A stretch of DNA of 64,000 nt from Planococcus citri (Eukaryota; Arthropoda; Insecta; Hemiptera; Pseudococcidae). A program made the translations under genes and the position numbers. The notes below the pieces were generated by a model. It was not told the DNA's origin. It made no database searches and worked only from the letters and a program-made list of their open reading frames with translations. Shown here one piece after another: positions 10,536-24,299 of the stretch. How positions within the stretch are numbered: the first letter of the stretch is position 1; each line of letters opens with the position of its first letter. Location: positions 930,001 through 994,000 of the forward strand of contig NC_088681.1 of the NCBI RefSeq assembly GCF_950023065.1, read 5' to 3'.

Positions 10536-12166
10536 CAATACCACCTATAGTAAAAGGCCTGAGCGCTGTTTTGTGACGTCATCACTATTGGGGAGTACAT
10601 ACTCCGATAACACTATAGAAATGAATGCAATATTAATGCACTAGAACGAAATAAATACCAAGAACATTTTATTTTGCGTTTTAAATCACATTCTGATATT
10701 TAATAATTAATTTAAGATCATGTGGGAATGATTTAAATGAAAAAATAAGTGAAAATTAGCTCATAACCAACACTGTTTTTATCATGTAAGATGAGAACAT
10801 TGAGAACTACAATCGTTTATGATCCGATTTCTAAAAGAATACTGAGAAAAACTCTGGAGAATGACAATTGAGATTAAAAAATGACTTCAACAAATACAAA
10901 TTATTGTGAATATTCAATATACGCGAACGCGAACATAATCTCCAGCTCATAAATAAGATACACCAGGAACATGATCACTGAACATTCGGACTTCCACGTT
11001 CCCCAGAGGGCGCTAGCATTCGTGGTACGTGATTGGTCAGTGATATTCTGTGCTCTTAGGTGCTTATCAAAACGGGACTTTATATCACAAACTTCGGCGA
11101 TTTCAAATTCGATGTTATATTTCCATTATTTCACATTGAATAAAACTAAATTTACGTATAGAGAATTGCTTTGCGATCGTGCTATCGAGTAAATGTTGTG
11201 GTGAATTAAAATAACACTTGCAAAGAACTTTAAATTCATTTAATCGTGCAACTTTGTTTCATCCTTCTAAGCTCACTAAAACACTGTAACTCGAGGTAAT
11301 ATTCATTATTCACAACATATAACGATACTAGAAGTCATATATTAATCAAAAACACTAAAAAAAAAACCACGAAATTTACGAAATTAATGAAATATCGTTG
11401 AAAATTAATATGAGAATGAAATCGCCGAAGTTTGTGATAAAAAGTCCCGTTTTGAAATGTAAACAACAAGAGCACAGAAATATCAACAGCCAATCAGAAT
11501 GCGCGACGGTATCGCCCTCTGGGGAACGTGGAAGTCCGAATTGCATATGTGACGGAGATTTCTCTTGAAGTTCTTTGCAAACATTGTACCACTTGACTAT
11601 GCCTGTTGACATCTATCCGAAGGAATTTTGGAATTTAAAGCTGTTTCAATTGGTTTGAGATGTTGATGATTTCTTCTTTATATCCATCATATCATAGCTT
11701 TAGCTGGATGGTCCAAGAAGTAGATTTCAAATGTATTGTATATTTTTCTTCAACTTGATGCAATCGCATAGTTCACTATTTATTTCATTACGACATCATT
11801 CCGGTAAAACACAAGCACTAGTTCACATTAATTTTCATTTTAATCTACATTATATCACTATCCATTCAAATCACACAACACTAACAACTTGCAAAAAATT
11901 CATTCTTATACACAAATCAAATAAACGGAGACCACCTACAGTTGAAAACATCAGTGCCACATGACTAGAACACATTTTAGGACAAATATTAATTAAATTT
12001 CTTAATTTAAATAACTTTTTTAACGAAAGTTTTACTCAATTTCACGAATTCGCCATTTAATCATACGTTAAAATTCAAATGGTAAACACAATCGAGTCCC
12101 CTTAAGGTGTGACGTCAGAAGGTGATAACGATTCAGCGCTCAGGCCTTTTACTATAGGTGGTATTG
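10536..12166. mobile_element. Non-autonomous inverted-repeat DNA transposon, 1.63 kb
   Basis: Perfect 33-bp terminal inverted repeats at 10536-10568 and 12134-12166 begin CAATACCACCTATAG. Both flanks carry the 7-bp direct repeat CCAAAAC (10529-10535 and 12167-12173), consistent with a target-site duplication. Just inside each end is a TGACGTCA palindrome. No transposase frame is present, so movement would need a helper in trans. A second, diverged inverted repeat lies inside. A 7-8 bp duplication would fit hAT-like families, but the terminal bases are not typical, so I leave the superfamily open. Confidence 0.85.
10983..11543. repeat. Internal inverted repeat inside the transposon
   Basis: Arms of about 120 bp at 10983-11105 and 11419-11543 are reverse complements at roughly three quarters of positions. 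Shared blocks include TCGGACTTCCACGTTCCCC, AGAGGGCG, AAAACGGGACTTT and CACAAACTTCGGCGATTTC. The spacer is about 310 bp. This could be an older foldback element nested in the larger one, or a structural part of it. Confidence 0.75.
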
Positions 12167-12388
12167 CCAAAACCATGTTTTTCCATGGTTTTTCCTCACG
12201 TGTTTTCCTCAATTTTTGATATGTGGAATCATGCCATGTGACTCGGCGAGTGATAAGATGATTGAAAATATTTTGAAAAAAATGTGGGATAGATTTTCAT
12301 TAAATTAAATTTATCGTATGTTGGTGTAATTATTTCACATTATTAATTATTTGTACGTTTTTGTGATGAAAAATTGAACAACGACGCA

Positions 12389-15300
12389 ATGAAGACCAAA
12401 CCGAAACGCCATAAGGCTTCTAACACATTCAAAGTATGTATTTCCAAACGATATATTTTCACTCAAAGTTGAAATCCTGTGAACAGGGATGCTTTTTTGT
12501 GTCGTATCTCAATGGATCTTTATTTACATAAAATATAACTCAAATGTGTTTGTCCTCTTCTAGTTTCAAACGTTTTCCGAACGTATATCATCCATCGATT
12601 ACGATGTGTTTCACAAAGTAAAACATCCTTACCAAGAAGATGACGAAGAGATCACATATTACGCTCAAGCGTTGACTAAATGGAACACAGAAAGCTTTTC
12701 TCCCGGGTATTACGAGCTGAGAAAAAAATTACCGAGTGATGTCAATACTTTACCGCAACTTCTCGTGCTGAAAGATGATATAATGAAAACGTTACTCGAT
12801 CATTTAAAATCTTGCGATATAGAATCATTACAGCCAGCTTTAGAGTAAGAAAAACTATTCAAAAAACGATTATTTACTTTGGGAAGTTTCATTTACATTG
12901 CGTGTGTTTGTTCAGGTTGATTGTGGCCGTAGCAAAAGATCTCCGGAAAGAATTTTTTCCTTATTTTAATCCCGGCGTTCTTCAAGAATGCATTCGTTTA
13001 TTAGATACCCGAGAAGTCGAGCAAATTGAATGGACTTTTACCTGTTTAGCTCATTTATTCAAGTTTCTTTGGGCCAACATCGTGAAAAACATCAACATTA
13101 TTTTACCAAAATTACTACCACTTCTTAGTTCGTCCAAACCGAGCTATATCAATAACTTTGTTGCTGAAAGTTTCGCATTTGTCGCTCGGAAAGTACGCGA
13201 TAAGTTGGAATTTTTGTTACTCAGTTTGAAAAACGTCAAGAAAAGTCGCGATGTAAGTGTATTCATTTATGAAATAAATTATTTCATTAACGTACAAACC
13301 TACAAATAATACTCGAATAATTTACAGGAACTGGATGGTGTTTCGAAATTATTTTTCGAAGTTATGACGGGTGTGTCGAGTCAATTTCACAGTTGTACCG
13401 AAGAATTTTTATCTGTCATATTGAAACAACTAAATGATAGAAAGTCATCAGCCCTACTTTTTCAAATATGTGAGAAGTTAGTATCTTTCGTGACTAGTTT
13501 TGTTACGTCGAAGACTGATATCGCTCCTGTGTGGAATACTTTTATGGTAATAACGAGTTATGTAGTTATTTTAGTTCATATATTCATTTATTATTCGCCT
13601 TACTGATGCTGAATATTTTCTACAGAAAATAACGAACGAATTTCACTCCAAATGGCAGCGCGATTGCAGCGTTCACAATTCCGAAAATCTAGATTTCATG
13701 TTCAAGTTAATACTGAAATTTATCAACGGTAGAGAAGTACTGTTGTCGAATCCTCAAGAAATCACCGACTTGGCAATGAACTTGGTCACCAACGGAGAAA
13801 TACGAAACTTCAAATCATTACACGTGACTTTAATCGACGTATTATGCTGTATTTTGACCACGAATAAAATTTCAACCAAGATTAGGAATACCAATGAAAT
13901 GATCGTCAAAGTAAATAATGTCGAGATATTATTATTTTGCTTATAATTTAACGAATTTAAAATAAAACTATAATTTTTCAGATCTTGGGCAACATTGATG
14001 ATGACAAAGTTGCTATTCGCTTCGTTGATAAAATCATCGAACTGAATCAATACGAATCGATCGTTTTTCGCGAATTTTTGAAGTACGTCAACATTCGAGG
14101 ATTAAACGACGACTTGAGCGAATTTTTAACGAAAATCGTTTACACAAAGACTAATTTTTCATTCGAATCGGGGAAAAATTCGCTAGATTTTTTTACTCTT
14201 GGTCTTAGGTACGTGTTGGCTTTTTTATTTTTCAAACTTAGAGGTGGACAATGCCATTGATGTTGACTGTATTTTTTTTTTTTTTTTCAGATCTGTTCCT
14301 CGCACGTTCACCGAATTCCTTTTGAACAAAATTTTAGACAAGGTATCCGATGAAAATATCCATCAAGTGGAGAACTCGTTGCATTCAATTATAGTATTAT
14401 CTTTCACAAACCTTCCAGCTGCGAAATTTGCTCAAAAATTTGACAAGTTTTTCTCAAGTCTTTGTACTTGTATCGAAGCTACGGAAAACGTCGAACTCAA
14501 GGCGAAGCTTTTGTACAGTTTATTGATCTTCGTTCAATATCGTTTCAAGAACGACAGCGTGAAAGACTCAAATATCAACAAAGTCATCGCACTAGCTGCA
14601 AAATACATTAATTCTAATAATTATCTGTGCTCCTTGAGGATACTCGATAGTTTATCTGAAAGCAGCGCTTTCGAATGTTTGAATTCGGATGAAGGAAAAA
14701 TTCGTCTTATTAATAATTTATCTTCGCCATTTCACAAGGTAATTTAAACGGTTTCGAAAGCGCTCGGATAGATTTTATTTTTAATTCGTATTATTTTCTA
14801 GGTTCGTTTATTCTCGTCGCACGTACTTTCTAAAATGAACATAAGTCCCGTATTCGATCAAATCTCCGAAATCGAGATGATATATCCGACTATCGAAACG
14901 TACCGAGATAAACTGCAGCGTTTACAGAAATTCGAATGCGACGAATTATTCGCCAATATCGCCGATAAATACGTCAGACTGGGTGTTCTGAAATTTCTGT
15001 TTGGAAATATGTATATTAACTTTTTATACATGTGGGAACCTACTCAGAAACTGATTCAGTCGCATTTAGAAAATGATCCGAATGCGTGGAGCGTGTTCAC
15101 CGAAGAATTAGAGGCGGTTGCTACGAATGATTTGAATTTCGATCGAGTTATGGAAGACGTACAAGCTGAATTCAAATGTAATTTGAAATCCTCTGTATTT
15201 TAAAACTTGTGAAGTTACGAGGACGAACTAATTGAAATGAGGAATTTTTTTCAGGTGAATTTTTAAAAGAACATTTTTATCAGCTGAACGGAGTTGATGA

Positions 15301-18300
15301 TAGACCTGATTTCTACAATGTTCGATGCCTTCTTTCGAGTATAATGACTAACATATCAAATTACTCCTGCATTGATAAGAATTTAGTAGCTGATCATTTT
15401 TTGAAATTTTATAAGTAAAGAATCGTTTTTTATTTATTCATTTTTCGATTATTGTAAGTATAGGAGTAAATAACATCGAATATTTTCAGGTCCGAGTATA
15501 CTGCTAGTAATAACGATTATGGCGCTTATTGTAACGTAACATTAGTTAAAGAACGGGTTTCTGAAGATCTCGTTGAAACTGGAAAAAAGACGGGCAAGAA
15601 TTATAATAAGTAAGTGAACAAATGATTATTTTCTCATATTACTCATTGTTGAAAGTTGAATTAATGATAATAATTATTTTCAGATTGTTCTTGATATATT
15701 TGAAACTCGTAAATAACCTCACTAACCAGCTGCCGAAGAAATCGAAATCTGATATATTTGATATCCATTTCGAGCTCCTTTCGAATGGTAATTCGGATAT
15801 TCAGAAATACGCTGTTAGTTTCATTTGTCGTATCAAAGACATGAACTCTTACAAGTTAGTTGATTCGTTATTTATCTGGCTCAGAACTCAGTCTGATACT
15901 CGTGCGTTCCAATACTAAATTATTTCATTACACAGAGAAAGACTCCATTTGCTGACCAACGACAACACGATCAAAGATCAATTGCGATTCATCAGATCAG
16001 ATTTAGAGTCCAACACGATTCCTGAGCAAGATGTACCCTACCTTATGAAAATCGTCTTGAAGTAAGAAGCTGTAAAACCTTTTTAAATGAGAAATAATCA
16101 AAATTATATCGTAACGACGATTTATTAATTAATTAACTATGTTTCTAGAATATTGTTTGGTAAAGTGAGAAAAAAATCAGCTGGTAATTTACGAGAAGCC
16201 ATGTTTGAATTCTTGGTCAACTGTAAAAAAGACGAGATTATCTTCTTCTTCGATATGATTTTCAAAGAATTCAGCGCCGTTGTGAAAGGTTACTTTTCAC
16301 CTAATTTATATCATAGCCACGAAGGCTCGCGTTTGCTGATCTAATTTATCACGATGATTTTCCTTGCAGATCCATCCGATCCGGTGATTCACGAATTCGA
16401 AGAAGTCAATCTCGAGAAAGCTTTAAGTCCTTCGTGGGTTCTCAATTACCTAAACCACGTTACGGAAATTTTCAAAAAATGTGGCGGTCTTTTACAAGAC
16501 GTAGCGTTAAAATATCTTCTTCGTGTTTTACTGAAATGTATTTCGATCGTGGTATCGTTGCAAAATCAAAAATCTTCCGTGCATCCTTGTTATTATAATC
16601 TTATTAGTAAAATGCGAGTGAACGCTTTCGAAGCGATCATCTATTTTGTGGAAAATTTCGAATACGTTTGGTCCAAAGACGAGATGAACGCTCTGTTTAA
16701 ATTTTTCGTCGATTCGTGGATAGAAAAAATTTCGGAAGAATGTTTACAGAGCCCGAATCCGTTGATGAAGCTATTCATTACTTTCACCAAGAATCCAAAG
16801 TATGCATTGACGAATTATTTTTACATTTTGAATCGAACCATTTGTAATGACGATTGTTTATTGCAGGTTTTTCCCTTTGTTGGCAAAGAAGTCTAGAAAT
16901 TTGACCGCTTTGGAGGTGCTAATGAAGCTTTTGAACAATGATAAAGTTTACTTTAACGTGAAGAATTCCGTTGTCGAGGTTGTGGAAAGATTACTAACCT
17001 TGGAAGATGAAATAGACGAAGAAGAAATGCGCGAGTTCATGTATCACGATGACGTTCACAAAAATAAAAAAAGTAAGATTTTGGAAAAATGTTACCCTTC
17101 TTTGTTATAAAATTTTTTTTTAATCGAATACTAATTATGTTATTAATTATTATTATTTATTTTTTTTTAGAAAATCAACGCTACGGAATGACCCTTCTGA
17201 TGCCATATGTTTCCGAAGTTCTTCAATACTTACAGGCATCTCTATCGAAAAAGTACATCAGACTGAACAGCGTTTATATGCTAATTTTGAAACGTGTATC
17301 AGAATTCGGATTAAATGAAGAATCCAGCGCAGTTTTGTTGAATCTTTTACTACCAATTCTACGAAGCAAAGTTACCAGCAGTGGCGAAGACGACGTCGTT
17401 ACTCCCTTATTGGACACGATAATCAATTTATTCAAAACTTTCAAAAATGCCGAACGGTTTAAAGAATATTTACTGCAAATCGCCTACTTATTGGGGGTCG
17501 CTACAACGCATTCAGTTCGCCAAAATTTATGCGAACTTGTGAGCTACATTTCAGATAAAACAAAGTAAGTAGCTGTAACAAGTAAATGAATTCGCTTACC
17601 AATTGGAAAAATGAGTACCATATATTTTTTTCAATATGTTCGTAGGAAAAAATTTATCGACTCGGAATTGATTTGCGGTTTGAATTTGGACGATAAAAAA
17701 TGGATCGGTCAACCCGACTACGATGGAAGGCTGAAAACCTTCAAAAGTATCAACGAAGCTCGAGACAACGAACAAATTTCCGTCTACTCGGGCATCTTCA
17801 TCGTTTACAATTGTTTCTATATGATTAAAAACGTCAAAGATATAGCGTTAAGGGATCATTCTGGGCTGTGCTTGAAAAATCTATGCCCTGCTTTATGCGA
17901 GAAGTTCTCCGATGATAAAAAACAGCTTAATTTGTTTCTGAATGATATTCTACTTCCATTGATCAGAGAAGGAATATTGAGCGATGATGAAAATTACCAA
18001 CACGAATCTTTAGCTTTACTAGGTTTTATGGTAAGGGAAACTGTTATTTTTGTCATTATTCTAACTCGATAATTATAAAGTTGTAATTTTTGAATTATTT
18101 TAATCCTAGGCTCGCGAATGTAGCAAAATTCATTTCGTGTTCAGAGATTTGCATCCGTTGATCGATCGTGAAGATGTTGAAACTGATTTCTTTGAAAATA
18201 TATTACATTTGCAACATTTCCGAAGGATAAAAACTTTAAAAAGGTAAATTTGCTCGGTTTATTCTGAAAATACCGCGCATTCGTCACGTGTTTAATCATC

Positions 18301-21300
18301 ATTTCTAATTGACAGATTCACCGAAATAATGTCTCAGCAAGTTAGATCACCATCGCCTTACACGTTGACGTTTCTTTTTCCATTGGTCACCAAAAGTTTG
18401 CTGTCTGCTAAATTTTCCAACGAACATGGCTTGATTGATGCCGCCATTGAGGTAATTTTTAGTAAATTTACAGCTTGTCTCGAAAGTCTGTTCCGAAACT
18501 CGAATGCGAAATATTCAGATTTCTCCCAGCATCAGAAAGAACTTTTGAGATGTACGGCATCTTATTCGTGTTTTTTATTTTTTATTTCAGGCTCTGGGCA
18601 TAATCTGCCGTCTATCAAGTTGGCGTTATTACGAAAAACTCCTCAAGTTTTACGTTATGGAGATGCGTAAAAATGTTACCCTGCGTAAACAGGCAATTCG
18701 CATCGTGTCTGTAATTTTAGATTCGTTTCATTTCGATATCTCCCAAGCTGATCAAACCAATTGCGTAACGAAATCTGATAAAGTTGAAAATGACGACGAT
18801 ATCGAACCTATGGAAGTTGACGAAGAAGCCAAAGATATCGTCGATGAAAGTCAAGACGAAAAAATACTTCCGGTAGTTCAACGAATGACTGTATTGTGTC
18901 GTTCGGACGCTACCAGGGTATACCGCAGCATCAAGTCTTTCTTGATTCCAAGCCTGAATCGTATTTTTTTGGCGTACGACGATTCCGATCAATACCATAA
19001 ACAGAGTAAAAAGGATAAAAATAATGATAAAGAAGAGATGGCCGTGTTAAGCATACCGATCGCTTTTGCTGCTGTTAAATTGATGAAAAAATTACCTAAA
19101 GCTGTACTCGAGGAGTATATATCGACGTGAGTGTTTTTCTTTAACATGATTTATCATTATTACATAATTTGGTTTTCTAATTAAAATGATGATTTTTGCG
19201 CCGCAGAATTTTCTTGAAACTGAGCACATATTTGAAATCGAGGCTGCCCAGTATACGGTTAATTGCCCGAGAAACCATGCAAAATGTTTTAATAGAAGTC
19301 GGCCCGAAATATTTGCCTCGGCTTCTATCCGAAATGATGTCTATATTGACGAAAGGTTTCCAAATTCACGTACTAGTGTCAACTTGCCACGCTATTTTGG
19401 AAAAAGTCAGCGACCTGTTTATCGAGGGTGAAATCGACTCTTGCGTTGATCCTATTCTGGAGGTGAGTGTTTCGTGATCTCGTATGTACTTGCGAAGAAA
19501 ATTCATTTCGTAAAATTAACTCATTTATTTCGCATAGATTTGCATTGTGGATCTATTTGGAAAGCTGTCCGAAGAAAAAGAAGTCGGCAAGATAACTGGT
19601 AAAACTCCGGAAGCCAAAGGAAATAAAAGTTACCACATGTTGAATATCTTATCCGAAAATATAACGCAATGTCACGTTTTAGACATTATTTTACCATTGA
19701 AACAGGTACGATTATTGCTCGATAAATTTTTGAATATTATTTCACGAAAATGCCATTTCAAAGTATTAATTTTATTTCCTTTTTTTCCCTCGTAGATCTT
19801 AGCGATAAACATGTCAACAAAAACAGTGAACAAAATACGAAGATGTTTGCAGTACGTTGCTTTGGGTCTGGTCAAGAACAAGTTCATCGATACGAATTCG
19901 ATTTTGGAACTAGCCTACGGCATTTCGAACGATTGCATTCCAGAACTGACCGGTGAAAATCAAAATAACAAGAATATAACCGAAACGAAAGTACCCGAAA
20001 AATCAGATACCTTACTTATACCCGAAGGTAACGATTTTGAAAATAATTTTCGAAGGTAAACTCTTTGCGAATGATTTTAATGCGATACTATTTTATCTGC
20101 TCAGAACCGCGAAAACTCAAACCGGAATTGATTAAAACGTGCGCTAGGACAAATGCTCATGTAATCATCGAATTTGGATTAGAACTGTTGGAATCAGCTT
20201 TAAGACAGGAACAATTGAAACCAAAAACGTATCGAGAACGTTTGGATCCGTTTATACCTATTATTAAAGATTGTTTGCATTCTCAGCATGTTAAAGTAAG
20301 TGAAAAAGATAATGCCATATAAAAATTAGTATAATAGAGATTAATTTAGTCTTTTTTTTGATTTTTTCAGTTACGAATATTGTCGCTGAAATGTTTGGTG
20401 AAATTGTTTCGAAAAAAATTACCCTCGTTGAACGAGAACATCGGTGATATTTGCGATTCGATTTTTGAGATTTTAGGAGAATATTCGAGTCCAGCGATGA
20501 CAGGAGAAAATGCCGAACTTTTGATGAGTGCTGCCAAAGTAAGATGTGACCGAATTTTTTTACCCGTTGAAAGAACATTTTTTTTTTTTTTTTTTTGATT
20601 TGACACGAGCTAATGAAATGAATTTCTCATCAGGCTGCTTTAGTGCTGGTTCACGATCTCGATCATAAAATTGACAACTGCCAACTTCGTATCATGTTAT
20701 TCGTGGCCGAAGACTTGTTGAAAAATATCACCCATTACGGGACAGGATTTTCCCTCATCAGAGCGGCGATTAAACGGAAATTCAATATCCCAGAGGTACA
20801 CAGTCTGATGAAGATCGTTTCAGAATTGAGTATACGTTCGTATTCGGAACCTATCCGAACGACGGCTAGAGAAGTACGAAATTTTTTCCATTTTTAATCT
20901 ACGTTCGAACTCTGGATTGGAATAATTTCACTTGTTTCGTTACAGGTGTACTTCAAGTACTTGATGGATTACCCTCATGGCAAGAAATTACGCCAGCACG
21001 TGCAATTTTACGTAGATCAATTGAAATACGATCAGTTGGATGGTCGCAAGTCGGCATTAGAGATGTTACGCATGCTATTGAAAGAAATCCCCGTGGTTAG
21101 TGTTGATTGTTATTTTTCAAAAAGATAGAAAAATCTCCTCAAAACTTGGATTCAATTTAATAATATCGAATTTCTAATTTTTCGTATAGGAATCGTTATC
21201 AAATTTAGGAAACGTGTTGCATTTCGCTTTGGCTTGTCGACTAGATTTAGAAGAATCAGCCGAGTGCAAAAAAATGGTAGCGGATTGTTTGATCGAAATA

Positions 21301-23085
21301 ATAAACCGAGTCAAAGGCACAAAAGAAAATGATAAAATGTTCGATACAGTTATGATATGGATTAACGAGCCCAAGGTTGAATTTTTTTTTATTTGCAATT
21401 TACATAGCTGAATTAATCCACGGTTACGATTATTCGTTCTAATATTTTTTTTCATTCGCAGATTTCCGTGAGAAGATTAGCGTTACAAATTTTGGGCTTA
21501 TACGTGTCTACTCTGAAATTTAATTTTATCCAGAAACTGGATCAGATTTTACCTTCGATTGAGAAGCAATTTTCTAATGCAGCCCCGAAAGCCATTCAGC
21601 TCGAATCTGAGGACTCGACTACCGAAATGGATCATTTGATTTTTCAAACGCTCCATCTGTATAAAATGATTCTGGAAAATTGTCCTGAAATACTGACCGA
21701 TCAGAAATACGTCGAACATGTCGATAAAATAGGAGGTACGTAATTGTAATCCGTATCGGCTCATTGTACATGTATCTCGAATGATCCTATTGGGAAAATT
21801 TCGATTCAGGCTCTTCCCCTTCCCTTCCCCCTGTCCTAAAATCGCTTTTAACCTATTAATTTTATTGAACCTTTGTTTTGTTTGTCAAGACCATGCCTTA
21901 AATTTAATTATTATTTTTTTGCAGTGAGTTGTCGAATTTTCTTGGGCCATTCGCACGAATGGGTACGTCTCGAAGCTGCTCAAATATTAGGTATTATTCT
22001 GAAATCGATAAATACCGAGCATATTGCGGACGCTATCGCGAAAAAGAAAAAGATAAGGAACGGATTTTTACGCGACGATAAAGCTAAAGAAATGGTTAAA
22101 AGCTTATGCTTAGATTTTTGCGATCAATTAGCTCCCGGTTACGATGTTATGAACTTGTTGGTCAAAGAAGTATGTTGAAAATATCGATATAAGCGGCAAT
22201 CAAAATCGCCGCCGATTTATTTCAAACTCGTATTAATCATTTTCTTGTTTCAACAGATCAGAAGCAATTTGTTATACTTGGTTGATGTTTTGAAACATAT
22301 CGAATCCGTGGATCCTAAAAAATTGTCGTTATTGTGGCTGATGAGAAAGTTGGCCAGACTGGTAGCCTTAGAAGTCGCAAAAGCTCCTCTGAAATATACG
22401 GTGGTTCGTATTATGTTTTCCCGTTTTCTCTTCATTTCTTTTACAATGAATCAGAAAAGTATCGGAGAATATTTTAATTCTTCTCGTAATTATTTCGGGT
22501 GTTTTTTTTGTAGAGAACGATGGTATACCAATTATTCATCGCGATGGCTGGAAAACTCAACGAAGCTACGTTGTCGCCTCTGTTGTCTACAATTTTAACA
22601 CCTATAGTTCGTGAATTGGAAACCAACGACGAACAAGGTGCCACGATTCGTCCCCTAGCCGAAAAAGTACGTCAATTCTATCGCGAAAAGATCCCATCAA
22701 CCGTTTACGACGAGGTCATCACTAAAGTTCAACGTAAACTCAATATCAAGAAGACACGAAGGAAGGTCACTCGTTCTCAAATGGTTAGTTCGTTATTATT
22801 TGATTTATTCGCGTGTATTTTCAAAAGTTACTCTATAAATTTGAATATCTTGTATTTTCATACTCATCTTCTTGGCCCGATAACCTTTTTACTTACCTTT
22901 CGGATCAATTAATCGATATCGTAATTTTTTCTCAGGCTGTAACCGATCCAGAGAAGTCAGCCAGCGTTAAGGTTAAGAAGCAGTTGAAAAAGAAAGAACA
23001 GAAGAAAAGAAGGCTGGAGAAATTACGTAAACGAAAGTTCAAAAGTGGCAAGAGAGTTAAACTAGTTGACGTTAGCAGCAAGTGA
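12389..23085 (+). CDS. UTP20: Small-subunit processome component 20
   Basis: Thirty-three exons: 12389-12433, 12564-12844, 12916-13252, 13328-13546, 13626-13910, 13982-14208, 14291-14738, 14802-15177, 15255-15414, 15490-15609, 15684-15854, 15936-16061, 16149-16288, 16370-16799, 16867-17072, 17171-17564, 17646-18030, 18110-18243, 18316-18451, 18591-19126, 19207-19462, 19538-19705, 19796-20027, 20105-20295, 20371-20538, 20634-20873, 20946-21095, 21190-21375, 21462-21735, 21925-22169, 22257-22400, 22514-22783 and 22936-23085. Total 2610 codons with the stop (human about 2785). The protein is a giant HEAT/ARM-type helical repeat scaffold. It opens MKTKPKRHKASNTFKFQTFS, has the N-terminal segment DYDVFHKV and ends in a Lys/Arg-rich coiled tail (KKKEQKKRRLEKLRKRKFK). 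UTP20 joins the U3-containing processome in the nucleolus for 18S rRNA maturation. An acidic Asp/Glu insert lies near codons 1590-1620. Confidence 0.93.
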
Positions 23086-23148
23086 AAGATTATCCGTCCA
23101 GCGGGACGATGTTCATTGATCTGTGATATCATTTTCGTTCTTATTTTC

Positions 23149-23154
23149 AATAAA
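23149..23154 (+). terminator. Polyadenylation signal of UTP20
   Basis: AATAAA lies 64 nt after the UTP20 stop codon, followed by a T-rich tract. Confidence 0.7.
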
Positions 23155-23159
23155 AGTTT

Positions 23160-24098
23160 TTTTCCCCCGAATCATTTTTTTAAAAATCTTTATTGAAACA
23201 ATTATCTAGAATTTTTGCGTACATATTTTTGATAAAATAAGACAACAATTTTGAGAGATCGCAGCTTAAAACCAAGATAACGAGACGATGCCACTCTGAA
23301 ATTATGTTCTTTAGGGTGGCTCTTGTTCTAGAGTTTTCATTTTTTTGCATTCCCATCCCTTGAAGTTGTTGGATTTTATGTTAAAATCGATCCCTACGTT
23401 TTGATTTTTCTCATATACAGAAATAACTGTGCCGAAGCATCTTCCTCAGTTTAGAAAAACGAAAAAAATCGATTTATCCGAAAAGTTGCCATTTTTGCGT
23501 AAGAATTTAGCTGGCTGAGATAGGTAGAGGTACCCGTAATTTTCATGTTTCCTTCAAATTATAACCTATCTAACACTGCAAAAATGTCGATTGATGATTC
23601 TTGCGAAAAAATGTCATCAATTTTCTGCATTTAGTGACGTGGGTTTTGAATTATGTACCTATTATTTAGATGTATGAAAAACACAATGATCGTTACTATA
23701 CCTATACCTATACCTATGTAAGAATAATAAATCCGCTGGATTGATTAGAATGAAAAACAAAACCTACCAACTGGGATAAAATTCTAATTTTTTGAAACTT
23801 TATTACACGTATTAGGTTGGTATTAAAAATTGAAAACAAAATAAGATCGCCAATTTTACACCACAGCTCACAGCTCGTTATTATTTCAAATACCTTCATC
23901 ATACATTTTTTTATGGAGAGGAGGACACATAACTACATACCTTACACTAAGAAGAAACTATGCACATTTGAAATAAAAGTAAGTACCTATACCCATTGAT
24001 ACTCAAGAGCGCTTCGGACCTACCATCTTCATTACTGTAAATAAACTAGAATTTAGTATCGAGCAATTCAAGACGGATGAAAAGTGAAATCTACTCAC
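23160..24098. other. Gene-free DNA after UTP20
   Basis: No coding frame or RNA gene recognised. There is a short TACCTATACCTA run near 23697-23716. The 3' exon of the minus-strand gene that owns the exon at 24099-24299 could lie here, but I could not find it. Confidence 0.35.
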
Positions 24099-24299
24099 CT
24101 TCGGACTTCGAGGACTCACACTGAGTTTCAATCTTCGTTAGATTTCTAACGATATGATTGTTGGCATCCTCCAACTCCGAAGCCACTTCTGCTTTCAGGA
24201 TATGGATCTCTTTAACAATGCATTCTATATCAGTTCTGAATTTATAGTGGGATCCAGCAAAATAGCAAATCACCAGTATAGACGGCGTAGCCGGATGAC
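24099..24299 (-). CDS. Orphan internal coding exon, unknown product
   Basis: A 201-nt minus-strand exon candidate. It has an acceptor (polypyrimidine-like CAATTTCAG) at its upstream end and a perfect donor GTGAGT downstream. Exactly one of the three frames is open across it. That frame reads a short hydrophobic part (ATPSILVICYFAGS) and then a charged helical part (IECIVKEIHILKAEVASELE, DANNHIVRNLTKIE), which could form a coiled coil. I do not recognise the protein. Flanking exons were not found within the window, so they may be far away across long introns. It may also be a chance exon. Confidence 0.35.
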
